Below, in pieces: positions 27,901 through 38,099 of a stretch of DNA of 64,000 nt. A model generated the notes under the pieces. That model saw nothing but the letters and a program-made list of their open reading frames with translations, was not told the origin of the DNA and ran no database searches. The stretch's first letter is position 1, and each line of letters starts with the position of its first letter. Source of the stretch: Ypsolopha sequella (lineage: Eukaryota; Arthropoda; Insecta; Lepidoptera; Ypsolophidae); the NCBI GenBank assembly GCA_934047225.1, contig OW203992.1:7057501-7121500 (forward strand). Reading direction: 5' to 3'. A program made the position numbers and the translations under genes.

Positions 27901-30900
27901 TGTTTTATTTGGTGCGCGCGCGCAGGTCTCCGTCGGATTTACGACTTTCTGACTTTTATAAATTCTCAACGCCTCAGCTTAACTGCCGATCGATTGAGAT
28001 GAAATTATCGCCATCTTTTATTTTATAGCTGATAAACCTAATTTCTTGTAGACACTTGTTTTCTTGACGAAGATTCACCACCTTCAAGCAATCAAGTGTT
28101 TGATTTCAACTAAATGTTGTGATTTTACAAATTCTCATTACTAAGCGGAGATAGCTCAGGAGTAGAACTGGCCTCTCAATCTTGAGATCCAGGTTCAATC
28201 CCCGGTCGGGCAAGCACCAATGAGTTTTTCGAAATTTTTGTCCATAGTATTTGTTCTTATATACTTACCACTTGCTGAACGGTGAAGGAAAACAGCGTTA
28301 GGAAACCTGCATGCCGTAAAAAGCGTGTATTTTTGCCCGAAGTATGGCGATAGGGCTCACTCACCACCCATCACTTTGGTACGTAATAATCGTCGGTGAA
28401 ACGCGGGTGTACTGAGTATAGACTGTAACTTCCATTTCACAGATTACACTTGGAACATCTCTGACGGGTTGTTCCCAAGTTCATCCAAGAATGTCGAAAA
28501 AAAGTTCCCAAAGTCATCCACGAATAAAAATATAAAAATGTATTTGTTAAAATTGGTTTCATTTTCATCCAAGAAACTTAGCAAGGTACTGTCGGTGAAA
28601 GAAGCTTTAAGTGTCAAGTATTTGATGTTTATTATTGAGTATTTAACTCACATGATATTTGATATTTGATATTTTTGATATTTTTTTGATATTTTTTCAA
28701 ATAATAAAACCTCTTCTGCTTTGAAAAGCCTATTTGTTACAATTAGACTGGTGCCATCTGACAGACGCACTGCTTCCATCGTATTATTAAAATGTATTTC
28801 ACAATACTCCATACACCTTGAATTTAATCACCTGACTGTACTCAGCTACTTTGGATGAGAATGGAACTAAAAAATGATAATAATATTAAAGTAATAAAAA
28901 CATGGATGATTTTGGGAACTGATGTAGGCAATGTTAATCTTTTCTATAACAAAAGAATGGAGGAACTTGGGAACAACCCCTCTGACACCTTCTCGGGGAT
29001 TCATGTAATGGCGATATATATATATACTACAATTAAAGATAAAGTGACACAACTTAAAAACACCACGAACACATTGAGGCGCCCGAAGGACAATATTTTG
29101 TATAACACATGGCTGGTGTCAGATTATGGACGTTAGCCTGGCTAATTAGACCCCGTAGAAGGAATTTGCATTTTATAATACCTTGACTAATGCCTCTCCT
29201 GGCTTTGACTCCTTTTACATTTGTCATAATTTTTCAACGTCGCATTTTATTTGCTAAACGCTAAAATCCTCTTTGTATAGAGAATAGATGTCCATTTCTA
29301 ACATATCAGAATAAATAAATTTGTATTTGTATTTCCAACCGGAATATTTATAAATAGCACCTCGATTTATAAACACAACATTTTTCTACGCAATAAATTG
29401 AAATTACATTACAAATCATTCGATAAGAGACTTTCTAAACTCTCGATTACCAATTAAGAATAGTTTCTTAATTCAAGTTTCCGTTGTCATTTTATATGTC
29501 TAATTGGTGAGATAGCGACGCGACGTCCCGTTAGAGAAGTAAAAGTAGCGAAATAAAAATCTCAGCGGGCGCTGATTCACAGCTGTTCCTGACAGATGTG
29601 TCGACAGTTATCTAAGCGTTATGAAGTCTTATGTCGGGTCCCAGCACGTGGTACGAGCCACCTGGTCCGGAACTCCGCGGTAGACCTTCCCGATCCGGCC
29701 TATAAAACATGCCATAAGAAACGTAGCCGGTACTTCGCCGGTTTTATAACCGACCACAGACCGTGAAACATCGAAATACGACAAAGGTCATGCGCTGTGG
29801 GACGCACTTAACCTGTCCTTGGCATTTGAGGAAGTTGTCAACACAGCATTATCTGTCTCTGGTCTCGGCCTAGCAGATTTGACAGTTGACCAGTCTGAGG
29901 TAAGCGGGCAGCTTTTAGCCTGAAGCCATCATTTTACGAGCGTAATTTACGTGTTCTATATTTAATTGGCCTGCACCTATTCGTTATAGTTAATGCGAGA
30001 ATACGTTTCCAAGTCATTACTGAAGATAAATGCTCCTCTCGGAGACAGTTCTTACTCGTATCTGTACGTGAATTAATTACCTCCGAACATTGAATGATGG
30101 CGAAATTGACATTAAAAGTCCGTCGAGAACGTCTCAAGTAATTGCTGAATAAAATACTTTTGTATAACATCCAAAAGCGAAGCACAAAAAGCGAGCTCTG
30201 TGGCCGCGTGTGTGTGCGTGAACCGTAATTTATATCGGTCCATGATGACAACTCAATAAAAAAATGATTTCATTTGCTTATTGAGTCCTTAATAACTCCG
30301 AGGGCCTGTTCCATATATTATTATTATAAATAACAACAAATACGCGTTCCTTATTATTTTACTTCCATAAGGGGTCTGTCGTTTTTTCCCAGTGTATATT
30401 TTATAGTGGTCCAGCGAGGTGGGCAGAGGGCCACCGCGGGTGATCACAGCCGCAGTATATTTGTTAACGAATGGTATGGCTGCGGGATGACAACTGATTA
30501 CAGTAACATTAGAAGGGCGTTAATTGGTTACTTAATTTTTTATTCAGGAATTTGGTCCGGTTGATATCGGCTTTTTGCGGTTTTATTGCAGGGAGGATAT
30601 TTTTACGTAACCTTCGCGATCATAACCGGCCCAGAGCTTATGGGCTAGGTCGTAAAACTACAAAGTCTATGGATGCTAATTAATTATAGAACAGTTTTCA
30701 TATTAAGAAAGTTTTAAAACTTTTCATTTTGTCTTAAAGGTCTACGCCAATCATTATTCATCGCAGCTCAGTTTATCCTTTAATAATATCGTCTCATTAC
30801 AAGGCTTCGTAGACAAAGAGCTGTGCTCGTGTATTAATCGTTTAAAAATACGCGGCTATTAAACCGATATTAACATGGAGTCTCGGACGCGTACGAACCG

Positions 30901-33306
30901 TAATGATCGAATTTATAAATCTCTCGAGTAGGTAAGATGTACCTCTTTTATTTTCAATATCCAAGATATACCCTCTCTCTTTTAATTGTATTTTATGAGT
31001 ATTTGATTCTAATGCCGGGCCATTAATTATTTATAGTATTCGATACGGGATGGGAGAATCGATTTATGTGTTCGTTCGTCCGACGAGATGAATGAATTCG
31101 ATGCAATCATTACATTTGGATGTTGTGCTCAAATATTATTGGGTTACGATAAACTTTATCGCTCATTTATTTGTCGTTGGAACATGTTGATTAAGATTTT
31201 TGGATTTTGTCAAAGTGGTCCAAACGTTTTGCTTTTTTTTGGGGTTTAGTTATAATGGGCAAATAAAAAATAATAAAGTTCAATCAAAGCTCAAAACTAA
31301 ATTACTAATTCTATATAAATGTCAATTCAAGGATCCCTCGCTCCCAAAAATTGCAATTTGCTGATGAGCCCGAATGTTTTTCGATTAAGGGTATGACTTT
31401 AAAGGGTTCCCATTTCCACGAATAAAGATATATAAAAGCAGTGAAAAAAAAAATAGAAATAACCCTTTTTGCCTTTGATTTCAGTACTTGAATTGCTGTA
31501 TTCGTATATACATATTTAATGCAGCCCTTAATATAATTGATATATTTCGATTGTCCCCAGGATGTCGAGAAACAGCCTTCATTTACGCAATCACTAGCGC
31601 TGGCGTGACTCATGCGGTAGCCCGCGCGTGCGCAGAAGGATCCATAGAGTCTTGCACTTGCGACTACTCGCATGTTGACAGGACACCGCATCGGTCCCGC
31701 TCAGCCGCCGCCGCCAACGTCCGCGTCTGGAAGTGGGGCGGCTGTAGCGACAACATCGGCTTCGGCTTCCGCTTTAGCAGAGAATTCGTCGACACCGGAG
31801 AGAGAGGCAAAACCCTCAGAGAGAAGATGAACCTTCACAACAACGAAGCAGGCAGAGCGGTAAGTGTTCGTCCATTCATGTATGTATATCCTTTCGACTT
31901 AAGTGGCCGTTTTATCCATCAAGCTGTTTATCCAATCGCAATAGCTACTTGACCGGTAGCACCTCGTAAAATGAAACAGCTCGAGTGGGCGGCTATCACA
32001 CCACATCGACGGCTGTTGTCGTCGGCCGTGTTTACATACCGGTGCAAGCGATCAATCGTCCGCCAGTTCTATTGTCGCTCAAGTAATATTAATTACACTG
32101 CACCGAATGGTCGGGGCATGCACAACAGGCACCCATTCGTCGCGCCCTCTCCCTCCCTCCCACCCATACACACCTCCGTCACATTTGCATAGCCAGTGTC
32201 CGTTCCCCCATTAAATTCATCACCAACTGACTCCAGGCGCCTCGAGCCACCCAGACGCATCATTAAGCGCCGCGTTTAATTCCTGTCACGACAAACGTAC
32301 TGGGTGTCCATCTGATGAATATTCACAACATTCCAGCGATTGTTTGACACATATTTGGACACTCGGGCGGAATACTGTCAGCGAACACTCTTAAGGCTAT
32401 CTTCATGTGAATGAATAAATACGTGGAGTGTTCTACGAAGAGGCAGCGGCTGCGTGGATTGTAAAATATTTACTGTCTCTGTCCTCACTTCATTTATCTA
32501 CCTTCTTAGAATGATGAATGTCCCTAGAGTATGATTTATGACCGGTCCACAGCCGGTGACGCCCGGCCCACCTCCTCACAATTTGTAACAATTTGCTCGA
32601 TCGTGAGATGCGATCGATGGAGTGCGCTTAAAGGTTCATCGATCAACCGTATCGTGGTTTATCGGAGGAATTTAGAGATATTCGAACATCGTTATAGACT
32701 CATAGACCACCAGTCGATTGACTGTATTAAAATCTGATCTCTTTTTGTTCGTGTTTGATGGTGGGTATTTTGTTGCAGCACGTGCAAACGGAGATGCGTC
32801 AAGAGTGCAAGTGCCACGGCATGTCAGGATCGTGCACAGTGAAGACATGCTGGATGCGGCTGCCAACATTCCGCTCGGTGGGTGACGCACTGAAGGACCG
32901 CTTTGATGGAGCCTCGAGGGTCATGATGCACAACACGGACTTAGAAGCGCCTGCGCAGCGGAACGACGCAGCACCTCACAGGGTACCGCGCAGAGACCGG
33001 TACAGGTTCCAACTGCGGCCGCACAATCCCGACCATAAGTCACCCGGGAACAAGGACCTCGTCTACTTAGAATCCTCCCCTGGATTCTGTGAGAGGAATC
33101 CGCGTTTGGGCATCCCCGGCACACACGGGCGTGCCTGCAACGACACAAGCATCGGGGTCGACGGCTGTGACCTCATGTGCTGTGGGCGGGGCTACCGGAC
33201 GGAGACGATGTTCGTCGTCGAACGTTGCAACTGCACGTTTATCTGGTGCTGCGAAGTCAAATGCAAGCTGTGTCGCACGGAGAAAGTGGTCCACACGTGT
33301 TTATAG
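9815..33306 (+). CDS. wg: Wingless / Wnt-1 secreted morphogen, four coding exons (complete)
   Basis: Secreted, cysteine-rich, lipid-modified Wnt ligand acting through Frizzled/LRP receptors in segment polarity and appendage or wing patterning. Coding exons are 9815-9906, 22870-23132, 31561-31859 and 32779-33306; they join in frame (1182 nt, 393 residues) with GT-AG introns. The N terminus is hydrophobic ([10 protein letters not shown]), as expected of a signal peptide. Family hallmarks are [14 protein letters not shown] near residue 30, the YRRWNCSTR block, the [12 protein letters not shown] block, the [10 protein letters not shown] loop with the serine that is palmitoleoylated in Wnts, and a C-terminal cysteine array ending [11 protein letters not shown]. 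Possible N-glycosylation sites include NCS, NDTS and NCTF. Length and the spacer between the two domains suit Wnt-1 better than Wnt-6 or Wnt-10. The start is the only ATG that puts the hydrophobic leader in frame. No disruption is seen; the identification is near certain. Confidence 0.97.
10984..11373 (+). mobile_element. Dispersed ~395-bp repeat, copy 2 (wg intron 1)
   Basis: TAGTAGTTTATGCTACAGGG at the left, AGCACATGCATTGAAAA at the right; includes the AAAACACGAGCGTAGCGAGTGTTTT hairpin near 11034-11060. Confidence 0.82.
11413..11575 (+). mobile_element. tRNA-derived SINE, 5'-truncated copy (wg intron 1)
   Basis: Body only: GCCCAAAGTACGGCGGTATA, ACGTAATAATTGTCGGTAAA, then CTGACACCCCCTCGTTGATTC. 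The tRNA-like head is missing, as expected for 5' truncation by a LINE-driven element. Confidence 0.65.
11990..12062 (-). mobile_element. Penelope-tail-like fragment 2
   Basis: On the minus strand CTGATGA is followed by a GC-rich hairpin (GGCCC..GGGCC) and GAAATATATC. Single arm only. Confidence 0.35.
12286..12299 (+). repeat. Poly-C run
   Basis: A run of about 13 cytosines in TTGCCCCCC...CTGATAC; similar poly-G at 18774-18790. Both are likely sequencing and length-variation hotspots. Confidence 0.8.
13185..13770. mobile_element. Foldback element with inner perfect hairpin
   Basis: TTAACACTACAGTACACGCG (near 13192) is mirrored by CGTGTACTGTAGTGTTAA (13748-13768), with GAATATTCGCCCC also echoed as GAATATTCACCC. 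The middle has a perfect 15-bp hairpin at 13435-13468. No coding content. Confidence 0.5.
14334..14474. mobile_element. Palindromic Penelope-tail-like fragment 3
   Basis: Inverted arms (GATTATTTAGGAGTATTAAAA... against ...TTTTAATACTAATAAATAATC) with a central CTGATGA-hairpin-GTCGAAATATA segment, as in the copies at 8379 and 11990. Confidence 0.4.
15136..15366. mobile_element. AGTGGCGTGCA foldback MITE, copy 2 (wg intron 1)
   Basis: Same ends (AGTGGCGTGCATAGAAC...) with a shortened centre; no clear TSD remains, suggesting an older insertion. Confidence 0.8.
16655..17051 (+). mobile_element. Dispersed ~395-bp repeat, copy 3 (wg intron 1)
   Basis: Same orientation as copy 2 and very similar, so recently active or homogenised. 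Confidence 0.82.
17263..17600 (+). mobile_element. Dispersed ~395-bp repeat, copy 4 with hairpin deleted
   Basis: Only about 210 bp after copy 3 and in the same orientation. The segment containing the AAAACACGAGCG hairpin is cleanly missing; the rest is intact. Confidence 0.8.
18049..18201. mobile_element. TCTACCGCG MITE, copy 2 (in wg intron 1)
   Basis: A 153-bp element with the same 20-bp inverted ends as 2406-2559, opposite orientation, a few point differences. The apparent 90-codon frame across it is incidental. Confidence 0.8.
18774..18790 (+). repeat. Poly-G run
   Basis: A run of about 17 guanines (CATACGAGGGG...GTTGATT) in wg intron 1. Confidence 0.8.
19010..19423. mobile_element. 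TTAA-flanked MITE, GGCGATAC ends, copy 1
   Basis: A 414-bp element with GGCGATAC...GTATCGCC termini, flanked exactly by TTAA on both sides (19006-19009, 19424-19427). TTAA target duplication is the hallmark of piggyBac-type transposition. No transposase. Confidence 0.7.
21150..21290 (+). repeat. Two-copy dispersed repeat fragment
   Basis: GCACCTCATTTTGCATCAAG followed by TAGAACTCAACTCTAT, and nearby CAGTTACGACAACCAAAA, match 55860-56040 (there disrupted by a 55-bp Penelope tail). Confidence 0.5.
22870..23132 (+). CDS. wg: wg coding exon 2
   Basis: Residues 31-118, opening [18 protein letters not shown] and including the conserved [15 protein letters not shown] block. The acceptor is TTGTCAG and the donor G|GTAAGT, leaving phase 1. 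Overlapping open frames on either strand (for example 22837-23118 minus) are shadows of this exon. Confidence 0.96.
27225..27359. repeat. Perfect 47-bp-arm hairpin in wg intron 2
   Basis: 27225-27271 (GTGTTACTACAAAACGGTGT...) is the exact reverse complement of 27313-27359 with a 41-base spacer. Either a young MITE or a transcribed long hairpin; no relatives in the window. Confidence 0.85.
28143..29037 (+). mobile_element. tRNA-derived SINE, full copy, split by a nested insertion
   Basis: Head 28144-28213 resembles a tRNA: A-box-like TAGCTCAGGAGTAGAACTGG and B-box-like GGTTCAATCCC. The body runs CCGAAGTATGGCGATAGGGC, ACGTAATAATCGTCGGTGAA, and to CTGACACC...GGGATTCATG with an (AT)n tail near 29018. 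The body is interrupted at 28466-28979. It lies in wg intron 2, same strand as wg. Confidence 0.78.
28466..28979. mobile_element. 514-bp nested foldback DNA element in the SINE, 7-bp TSD
   Basis: Ends GGGTTGTTCCCAAGTTC and GAACTTGGGAACAACCC are perfect inverted repeats, flanked by CTCTGAC at 28459-28465 and 28980-28986. Removing element plus one TSD restores the SINE consensus (CTCTGACACC). No transposase; open frames inside are short. Confidence 0.88.
31561..31859 (+). CDS. wg: wg coding exon 3
   Basis: Residues 119-218, opening [20 protein letters not shown] and containing [16 protein letters not shown] and [20 protein letters not shown], standard Wnt core segments. Acceptor is TCCCCAG, donor GCG|GTAAGT, ending on a codon boundary. 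The exon is markedly GC-rich compared with the introns. Confidence 0.97.
31860..32778 (+). other. wg: wg intron 3, no repeats seen
   Basis: A 919-bp intron (GTAAGT donor, GTTGCAG acceptor). No repeat family found elsewhere in the window occurs here, and no further coding exon is seen. Confidence 0.85.
32779..33306 (+). CDS. wg: wg coding exon 4 (lipidation loop and C-terminal cysteine domain)
   Basis: Residues 219-393 and stop. It carries CHGMSGSC (serine lipidation loop), the Wnt-1-type linker (residues of about 265-315, rich in Arg, Pro and His) and the C-terminal domain [20 protein letters not shown] to VHTCL. This exon spans the segment commonly used as the lepidopteran wingless phylogenetic marker; the 5' marker-primer site falls near 32803-32828. 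Confidence 0.97.
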   Translation, partial: HVQTEMRQECKCHGMSGSCTVKTCWMRLPTFRSVGDALKDRFDGASRVMMHNTDLEAPAQRNDAAPHRVPRRDRYRFQLRPHNPDHKSPGNKDLVYLESSPGFCERNPRLGIPGTHGRACNDTSIGVDGCDLMCCGRGYRTETMFVVERCNCTFIWCCEVKCKLCRTEKVVHTCL

Positions 33307-34661
33307 ACGGACTCCCGCGACGTGAACACTCAGTGAGTTGTGATCAGAAACTTGAATGTGTTGACTGCTAGTGACTCCGGCTGCAAGCCGCGAGTAGACC
33401 TGTGAACCTGTTAGAAGTGCTTCGAGGCGAAGATAACGGGCTTGTACATATATAATCGCTTCACTTTTTCTCGAATCGACTTCAAAACCGTAACTCATAT
33501 TGACTTATGTAAATAGCTCTGTCTGACTGTTTATTTCTTCTTTTTCGGTAATTGATCCGGCGTTAAATTAAAATAGGTGATAGGTATACAGTGTATTAAT
33601 CACTGCCCACGCGATGTAGTTTTATTTATTTGCCCATTAAGTGCGAACATGTGATCTAGTAAAGTAACTCTTTGTGGACGCTGTCGTTTGAAAACTGATG
33701 AGACCAGTTTAATGACTGTTTGTTTCTGTCAGCCTGTCATCCCTCGCTTACGAAATTGGTCTTATTGGTTTTCTTACGCGGTCAGGTGTATTATTTATTT
33801 ATTTTTAGATATCGCTCTTATTGTAAATCATTCGACTATGCACCGCTGGATGCATCGACTTTATGTATAGATATGAGTATCACCACAGATATTTCTGTGT
33901 GACGCACTTTAGTTGGACAGGAAGCTTTTAAATAAGGAATGCCCTTGATGGTGTGAATTTCATCTCACGAAGAGGCCTTTACGTAAAATGCTGCAGCGCT
34001 CAACTTTACTTGATATTTTTTAATATCATTCCAAAGTTTATTTCTCCGCTTAAAAAAATAGTAGTCGTAACAAATACGACTGTAATTCTTAATATCATTT
34101 TAGTATAAAAATACTTTCTATTTTATAGTCATCGGGAACATCGTTTTAACTGTTTAAGAATCAAGAGCAAAATTATCTTGTAATTATAATTTCGTGCTAT
34201 AATTGGGTCTGTTATTGGATATAGTGGCTTAATGTTGCTCGCGTAAGGTCTCTTTTCGGTTGTCCCGTGTTCGGGCCCTTATCAACCTGTAAGTAGCGCC
34301 ATCGTAAAAGTGTCCCACACTACGAGATAAACGTTCTCGAGAATTTTAATTAAATATTAAATGAATTAAATAATCAGTATTATACGTATAATATTGTATG
34401 CGTGTTGTGTCCGTTGATACTTGCTAGATAAGACGCGCACGCAAGCCGCGGAGTCGGCTGACACTCGTTACATATTTGCTACATGTTTTTAGTGTGAGTA
34501 TAAAACGATTTAATCGCATGAGGTATTTGTTTGCGTCATTTGCGCTGTTTTATACTATTTTTATTAATATATAATTCAGCAAACTGTTGACTTGGGACTT
34601 ACTTTTTTCAGTATTCAAATATATCTATGTACCTATATTATTTTGACAGACTACTTTTTGG

Positions 34662-34684
34662 AATAAATTATTTAAAAAAATAAA
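34662..34684 (+). terminator. wg: First AATAAA poly(A) signals downstream of wg
   Basis: AATAAA at 34662-34667 and again at 34679-34684 are the first such hexamers I find after the wg stop codon, implying a 3' UTR of about 1.4 kb if used. Use is unproven; AT-rich sequence gives such hexamers by chance. Confidence 0.35.
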
Positions 34685-35200
34685 CTTTACTTATACTTTG
34701 GGAGATTGTTGAAAATATCCATTTAACATTAACATAAATAAAATTTGACAGTATTACTTTACTCGACAGTTTGCCAACTAAAGAAAATTAATTATTAAAA
34801 TAATATATCAACGTGAAAATGATATTTCATATGTGATATAAAGTAAGTATATGTAATAAGGCTATTATAGTGTTCGAAACAATTGTATTATAGTACAAGT
34901 AATTTAATAGTTAAGTGCATTCTTAGATAGCTATTTATTCAATTTTATGTGAATTTCTCGCTTTTCCTTGGAAAAGTAGCTGCCCTTTATTTTTAAACGA
35001 ACAATAAATTTACATTGTTAAGTAAATCTGATGACAATTTATCGTTTTTATAGTTTATGGCTACCAACACACTTAAAATTGTTTGACAATGTTTTTGATA
35101 ATTTTTACAATTGTGCGGACAAGGTATCTATTATTCCTTGAAATTCAATTTTACAATAATATTAGAAATCAGGTGAGTTTACTTTTTTAAATATTTTAAA

Positions 35201-35352
35201 TATATTATTGTTGTTGACTAAATGCCAACTGTTCGACCAATACAATACAACGACAGTGAACGTCGCTTCATCTTTCCAAGACGAACTCTATCCACAAAAC
35301 TGCTGAAATTGTTATGGTGAAACAGTTGGCATGTAGTCAACAACAATAATAT
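35201..35352. repeat. Hairpin 1.9 kb downstream of wg stop
   Basis: ATTATTGTTGTTGACTAAATGCCAACTGTT mirrored by AACAGTTGGCATGTAGTCAA plus CAACAATAAT; arms about 30 bp, loop about 90. MITE-like. Confidence 0.65.
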
Positions 35353-36280
35353 ACAAGCATAATATCCGTTTAAAAAAATGTTGTTTTGTTGTCTCCATTT
35401 TGGGAAATATTGTCAATAGTATTCGAAGTGTGTAGGTGGTCTTTTAATTTATGTAAAAGGTATTAAATGACCTATTTGGAAAAGAACTGAAGAAATAATG
35501 TGCCACAATGAAGAACAAGACTGAAAGTATGTTTTAGTTTAATTGTATTACGGTCCCAAACTGGGAATTTTTATGCAACAATTTCGTTTTACATTTTAGC
35601 ATGAAATCGAATGTGATAAAAAGTATTTTAAAATAATGTGAATGTTTTCTATAAAAAATCAAATTGAAAAGTTTTAGTGCCATTTTAAAATCAATTCTTT
35701 TTATTCCTGACAGCCTTTTTGTTTGTTACAAATTATCCTCTGAAATCCAGTATTTGCCTTAAAATTTTTAATTGTAAATGTTTTTAAGCATGTAAATACG
35801 TATTTAGGTGAAATATTTTTTTAATTATTTATGTGAATGTAGCTTTTTAAATTTAATTGTAGTTTAATACAATTGAAATCAGCTGAACTTTACTGAATCT
35901 CGAATATTGTATAGTATGTACCTAAATATGTGAAATTATATTTCGTCCAATGGCCGTTTTGTGGTTGACAGATTATTATTATTAAAATTATCGGTTGTAA
36001 ATAGGCAGTACTTATTTATAACTAAAATATTGATTACCTAGTTGTTACTAAAAATACAAAATCGATTAAAAAAAATTTGAGACATTTTATTTTTCTCTTT
36101 TAAATTTTTTATAAAGATTTTTTTAATGCAACATTTATATGTCTGTTTATATCATTACGCTATAACAAACGGAACCTGAACCGGCAGTGACTAAAAATAG
36201 CAGGTGATATTGACGGAGGTGGCAGCAAAACGCAAGTCAAAACTATCATTGAATTCGGAAATAATAAAATAAAATAAAAA

Positions 36281-36425
36281 AATTAGCCAAAATCGCTGTC
36301 ATCTCCGGAGATCCCAGGGCTAGCGCATACCTCGGCCAAGGCAATCCAAAGAGGTAATCCGGCGGGATGTCCTGGCGAGTGTCCTGGGTACTCTTCTCCG
36401 AGACGCCAGCGATTTTGGCTCAATT
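36281..36425. repeat. GC-rich segment bounded by inverted 15-mers
   Basis: AGCCAAAATCGCTG on the left and CAGCGATTTTGGCT on the right enclose about 115 bp that are GC-richer than the surroundings (CGGAGATCCCAGGGC, GGCGGGATGTCCTGGCGAG). Not recognised. Confidence 0.4.
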
Positions 36426-37068
36426 TTTTATCTTTAGGTATTATTATTTTTATAATCTGTTATTGAATTCTTTTATTTATTTCAAATGATCAGATTCTTA
36501 CTCATATCATAAGAAAGTTGCAAATTATCCAAAAAGAAAAGACTATCCGTTTGGATGAATTCGTCGAAGACCAATCCTCATTCAAATTAATAGAAACACA
36601 CTTAGCCAGCCCTTAGTTGCAATCGCACTTTATTAGGCCATATTATTTTATCGAGCGCAACTAAGCGCTACAGCGCTATAACTCAGCTGACCCGATCGCT
36701 GTTCAGCGGTTGTATAACATGCCCCACGATGACATATTATCATCATGAAGCAGAACAGCGAACAACTCCATTAGTGCTTAACTGATATTTTGTGCTGCTA
36801 TGTGACTGTTATAGAGCATGTAGCTTTTTCTCTTGACCTGAAATTGTTTATAAATAAATCAGAATTTAATTTAGCAAATTCCATTTTAGCTACACGATGA
36901 AATTACAGCAACATAAGCCAACTAAAAAAGTAAAGTCAGATTTGTTTTATTTTAATTTATTTTATATTAACCACTTATTCATTCTAAAATATAAAATATG
37001 GAAGATTTTTAAGAAATGGTCACTCTTGCATATAGCCTTCGGTGGGTGAGTAACGCACACATACGTAC

Positions 37069-37336
37069 ATACAAGGTGAATTTGTGAACAACATCCAAAT
37101 TCATACTTGAGCCTTGGTAAGTGATCGGCATCATGAACCAATAACGATTTTTGTAAAATTCATAAAATGAAATTTCGACTCCCCATAGTGATTCACTCAG
37201 GACTGGGAGTGAATAACTACTGGAAGTCGAAATTTCATTATACGAATTTCACAAAAATTGTTATCGATTCATGATGCTGATCACTTACCAAGCCTCCACT
37301 ATGAATTTGGACGATGATCAAAAAGTCACCTTGTAT
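37069..37336. mobile_element. ATACAAGGTGA foldback MITE, copy 2
   Basis: Closely matches 6501-6769 end to end, with scattered substitutions; no open frame. Confidence 0.8.
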
Positions 37337-37460
37337 ATCTAGTCGAGATGTTTCATGCTGTCGATGAGTCGTAAGGAACAGTTTCATGCTTCATAGGAGT
37401 TGTTAGATTAAAAAATGATAAAATATGTATTTTCCCAAGATTCTACAGTGGAGGTTACCC

Positions 37461-37720
37461 AGTGGCGTGCACAGAACTTTTTGCTGGAAAAGCAAACAAT
37501 TGGTCAAGAACAACAATAAAAAAAATATGAAAAAATTATAATATCACTTTGAAAAAAAAAATTTGTATGACGCCAGGGTAGACAATATCTACCCTAGAGT
37601 GAAAATTTCCTATACAATTTTTTTTTTCACAGTGATATTTAAATTTTTTCATATTTTTTTTTTTGTTATTCTTGACCAATTGCTTGCTTTTCCAGCAAAA
37701 AGTTCTGTGCACGCCACTGA
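37461..37720. mobile_element. AGTGGCGTGCA foldback MITE, copy 3, 7-bp TSD
   Basis: Same family, flanked by GTTACCC direct repeats (37454-37460 and 37721-37727). The adjoining sequence on the right is a SINE. Confidence 0.85.
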
Positions 37721-37741
37721 GTTACCCTAAATATATATCGT

Positions 37742-38073
37742 CACGACATGAATCCCAGTGGGGGTATCAGATGTGTACCGAGTGTGAACTGTGAAATGCA
37801 AGTCACAGTCCACACTCGGTACACCCGCGTTTCACTGACGATTATTACGTCCCAACATGATGAGTGGTGCATCCTATCGCCATTTTTCGGGCACAAATAC
37901 ACGCTTTTTAGCGCATGCAAGTTTCCTTACGATTACCGTTCAGTATGTGGTAAGTAAGACAGATACTATGCACATAAATTCCAGAAAACTCATTGGTGCG
38001 TGCCCGACCGGGGATCGAACCTGGATCTCAAGATTGAGAGGCCAGCGTTCCACCCCTGAGCTACCACAGCTTT
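37742..38073 (-). mobile_element. tRNA-derived SINE, near-complete copy (minus orientation)
   Basis: tRNA-like head at 38000-38072 (minus: TAGCTCAGGGGTGGAACGC, GGTTCGATCCCC) followed by the family body running left to GGGATTCATGTCGTGACGAT near 37742. It directly abuts the MITE copy at 37461-37720. Confidence 0.75.
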
Positions 38074-38099
38074 ATCCCTAAAAGGTTAGCTAATTGATT

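Larger units (their letters stand above)
23133..31560 (+). other. wg: wg intron 2, mostly unique sequence
   Basis: An 8.4-kb intron between GTAAGT and CCCCAG. Repeats are few: a 47-bp-arm hairpin (27225-27359) and a SINE carrying a nested foldback (28143-29037). GC-richer non-repetitive stretches lie near 25480-26660 and 29480-30660; they have no convincing coding potential and are the places to look for enhancers. A CCTTTGATTT TCF-like motif sits at 31472-31481, about 80 bp before exon 3. Confidence 0.8.

Noticed and set aside
28144..28213. tRNA gene
   Set aside because: A- and B-box-like motifs are present, but the acceptor stem does not pair and the segment continues into a repeated SINE body also seen elsewhere.
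31488..31952. 154-codon continuous frame taken as a complete gene
   Set aside because: It is wg exon 3 with read-through into both introns; the real borders are the CCCCAG and GTAAGT sites.
33067..33325. Several overlapping frames on both strands around 32921-33371
   Set aside because: Shadows of GC-rich wg exon 4; none has recognisable domains.
38000..38072. tRNA gene on the minus strand
   Set aside because: Same SINE head in reverse, attached to the same body.
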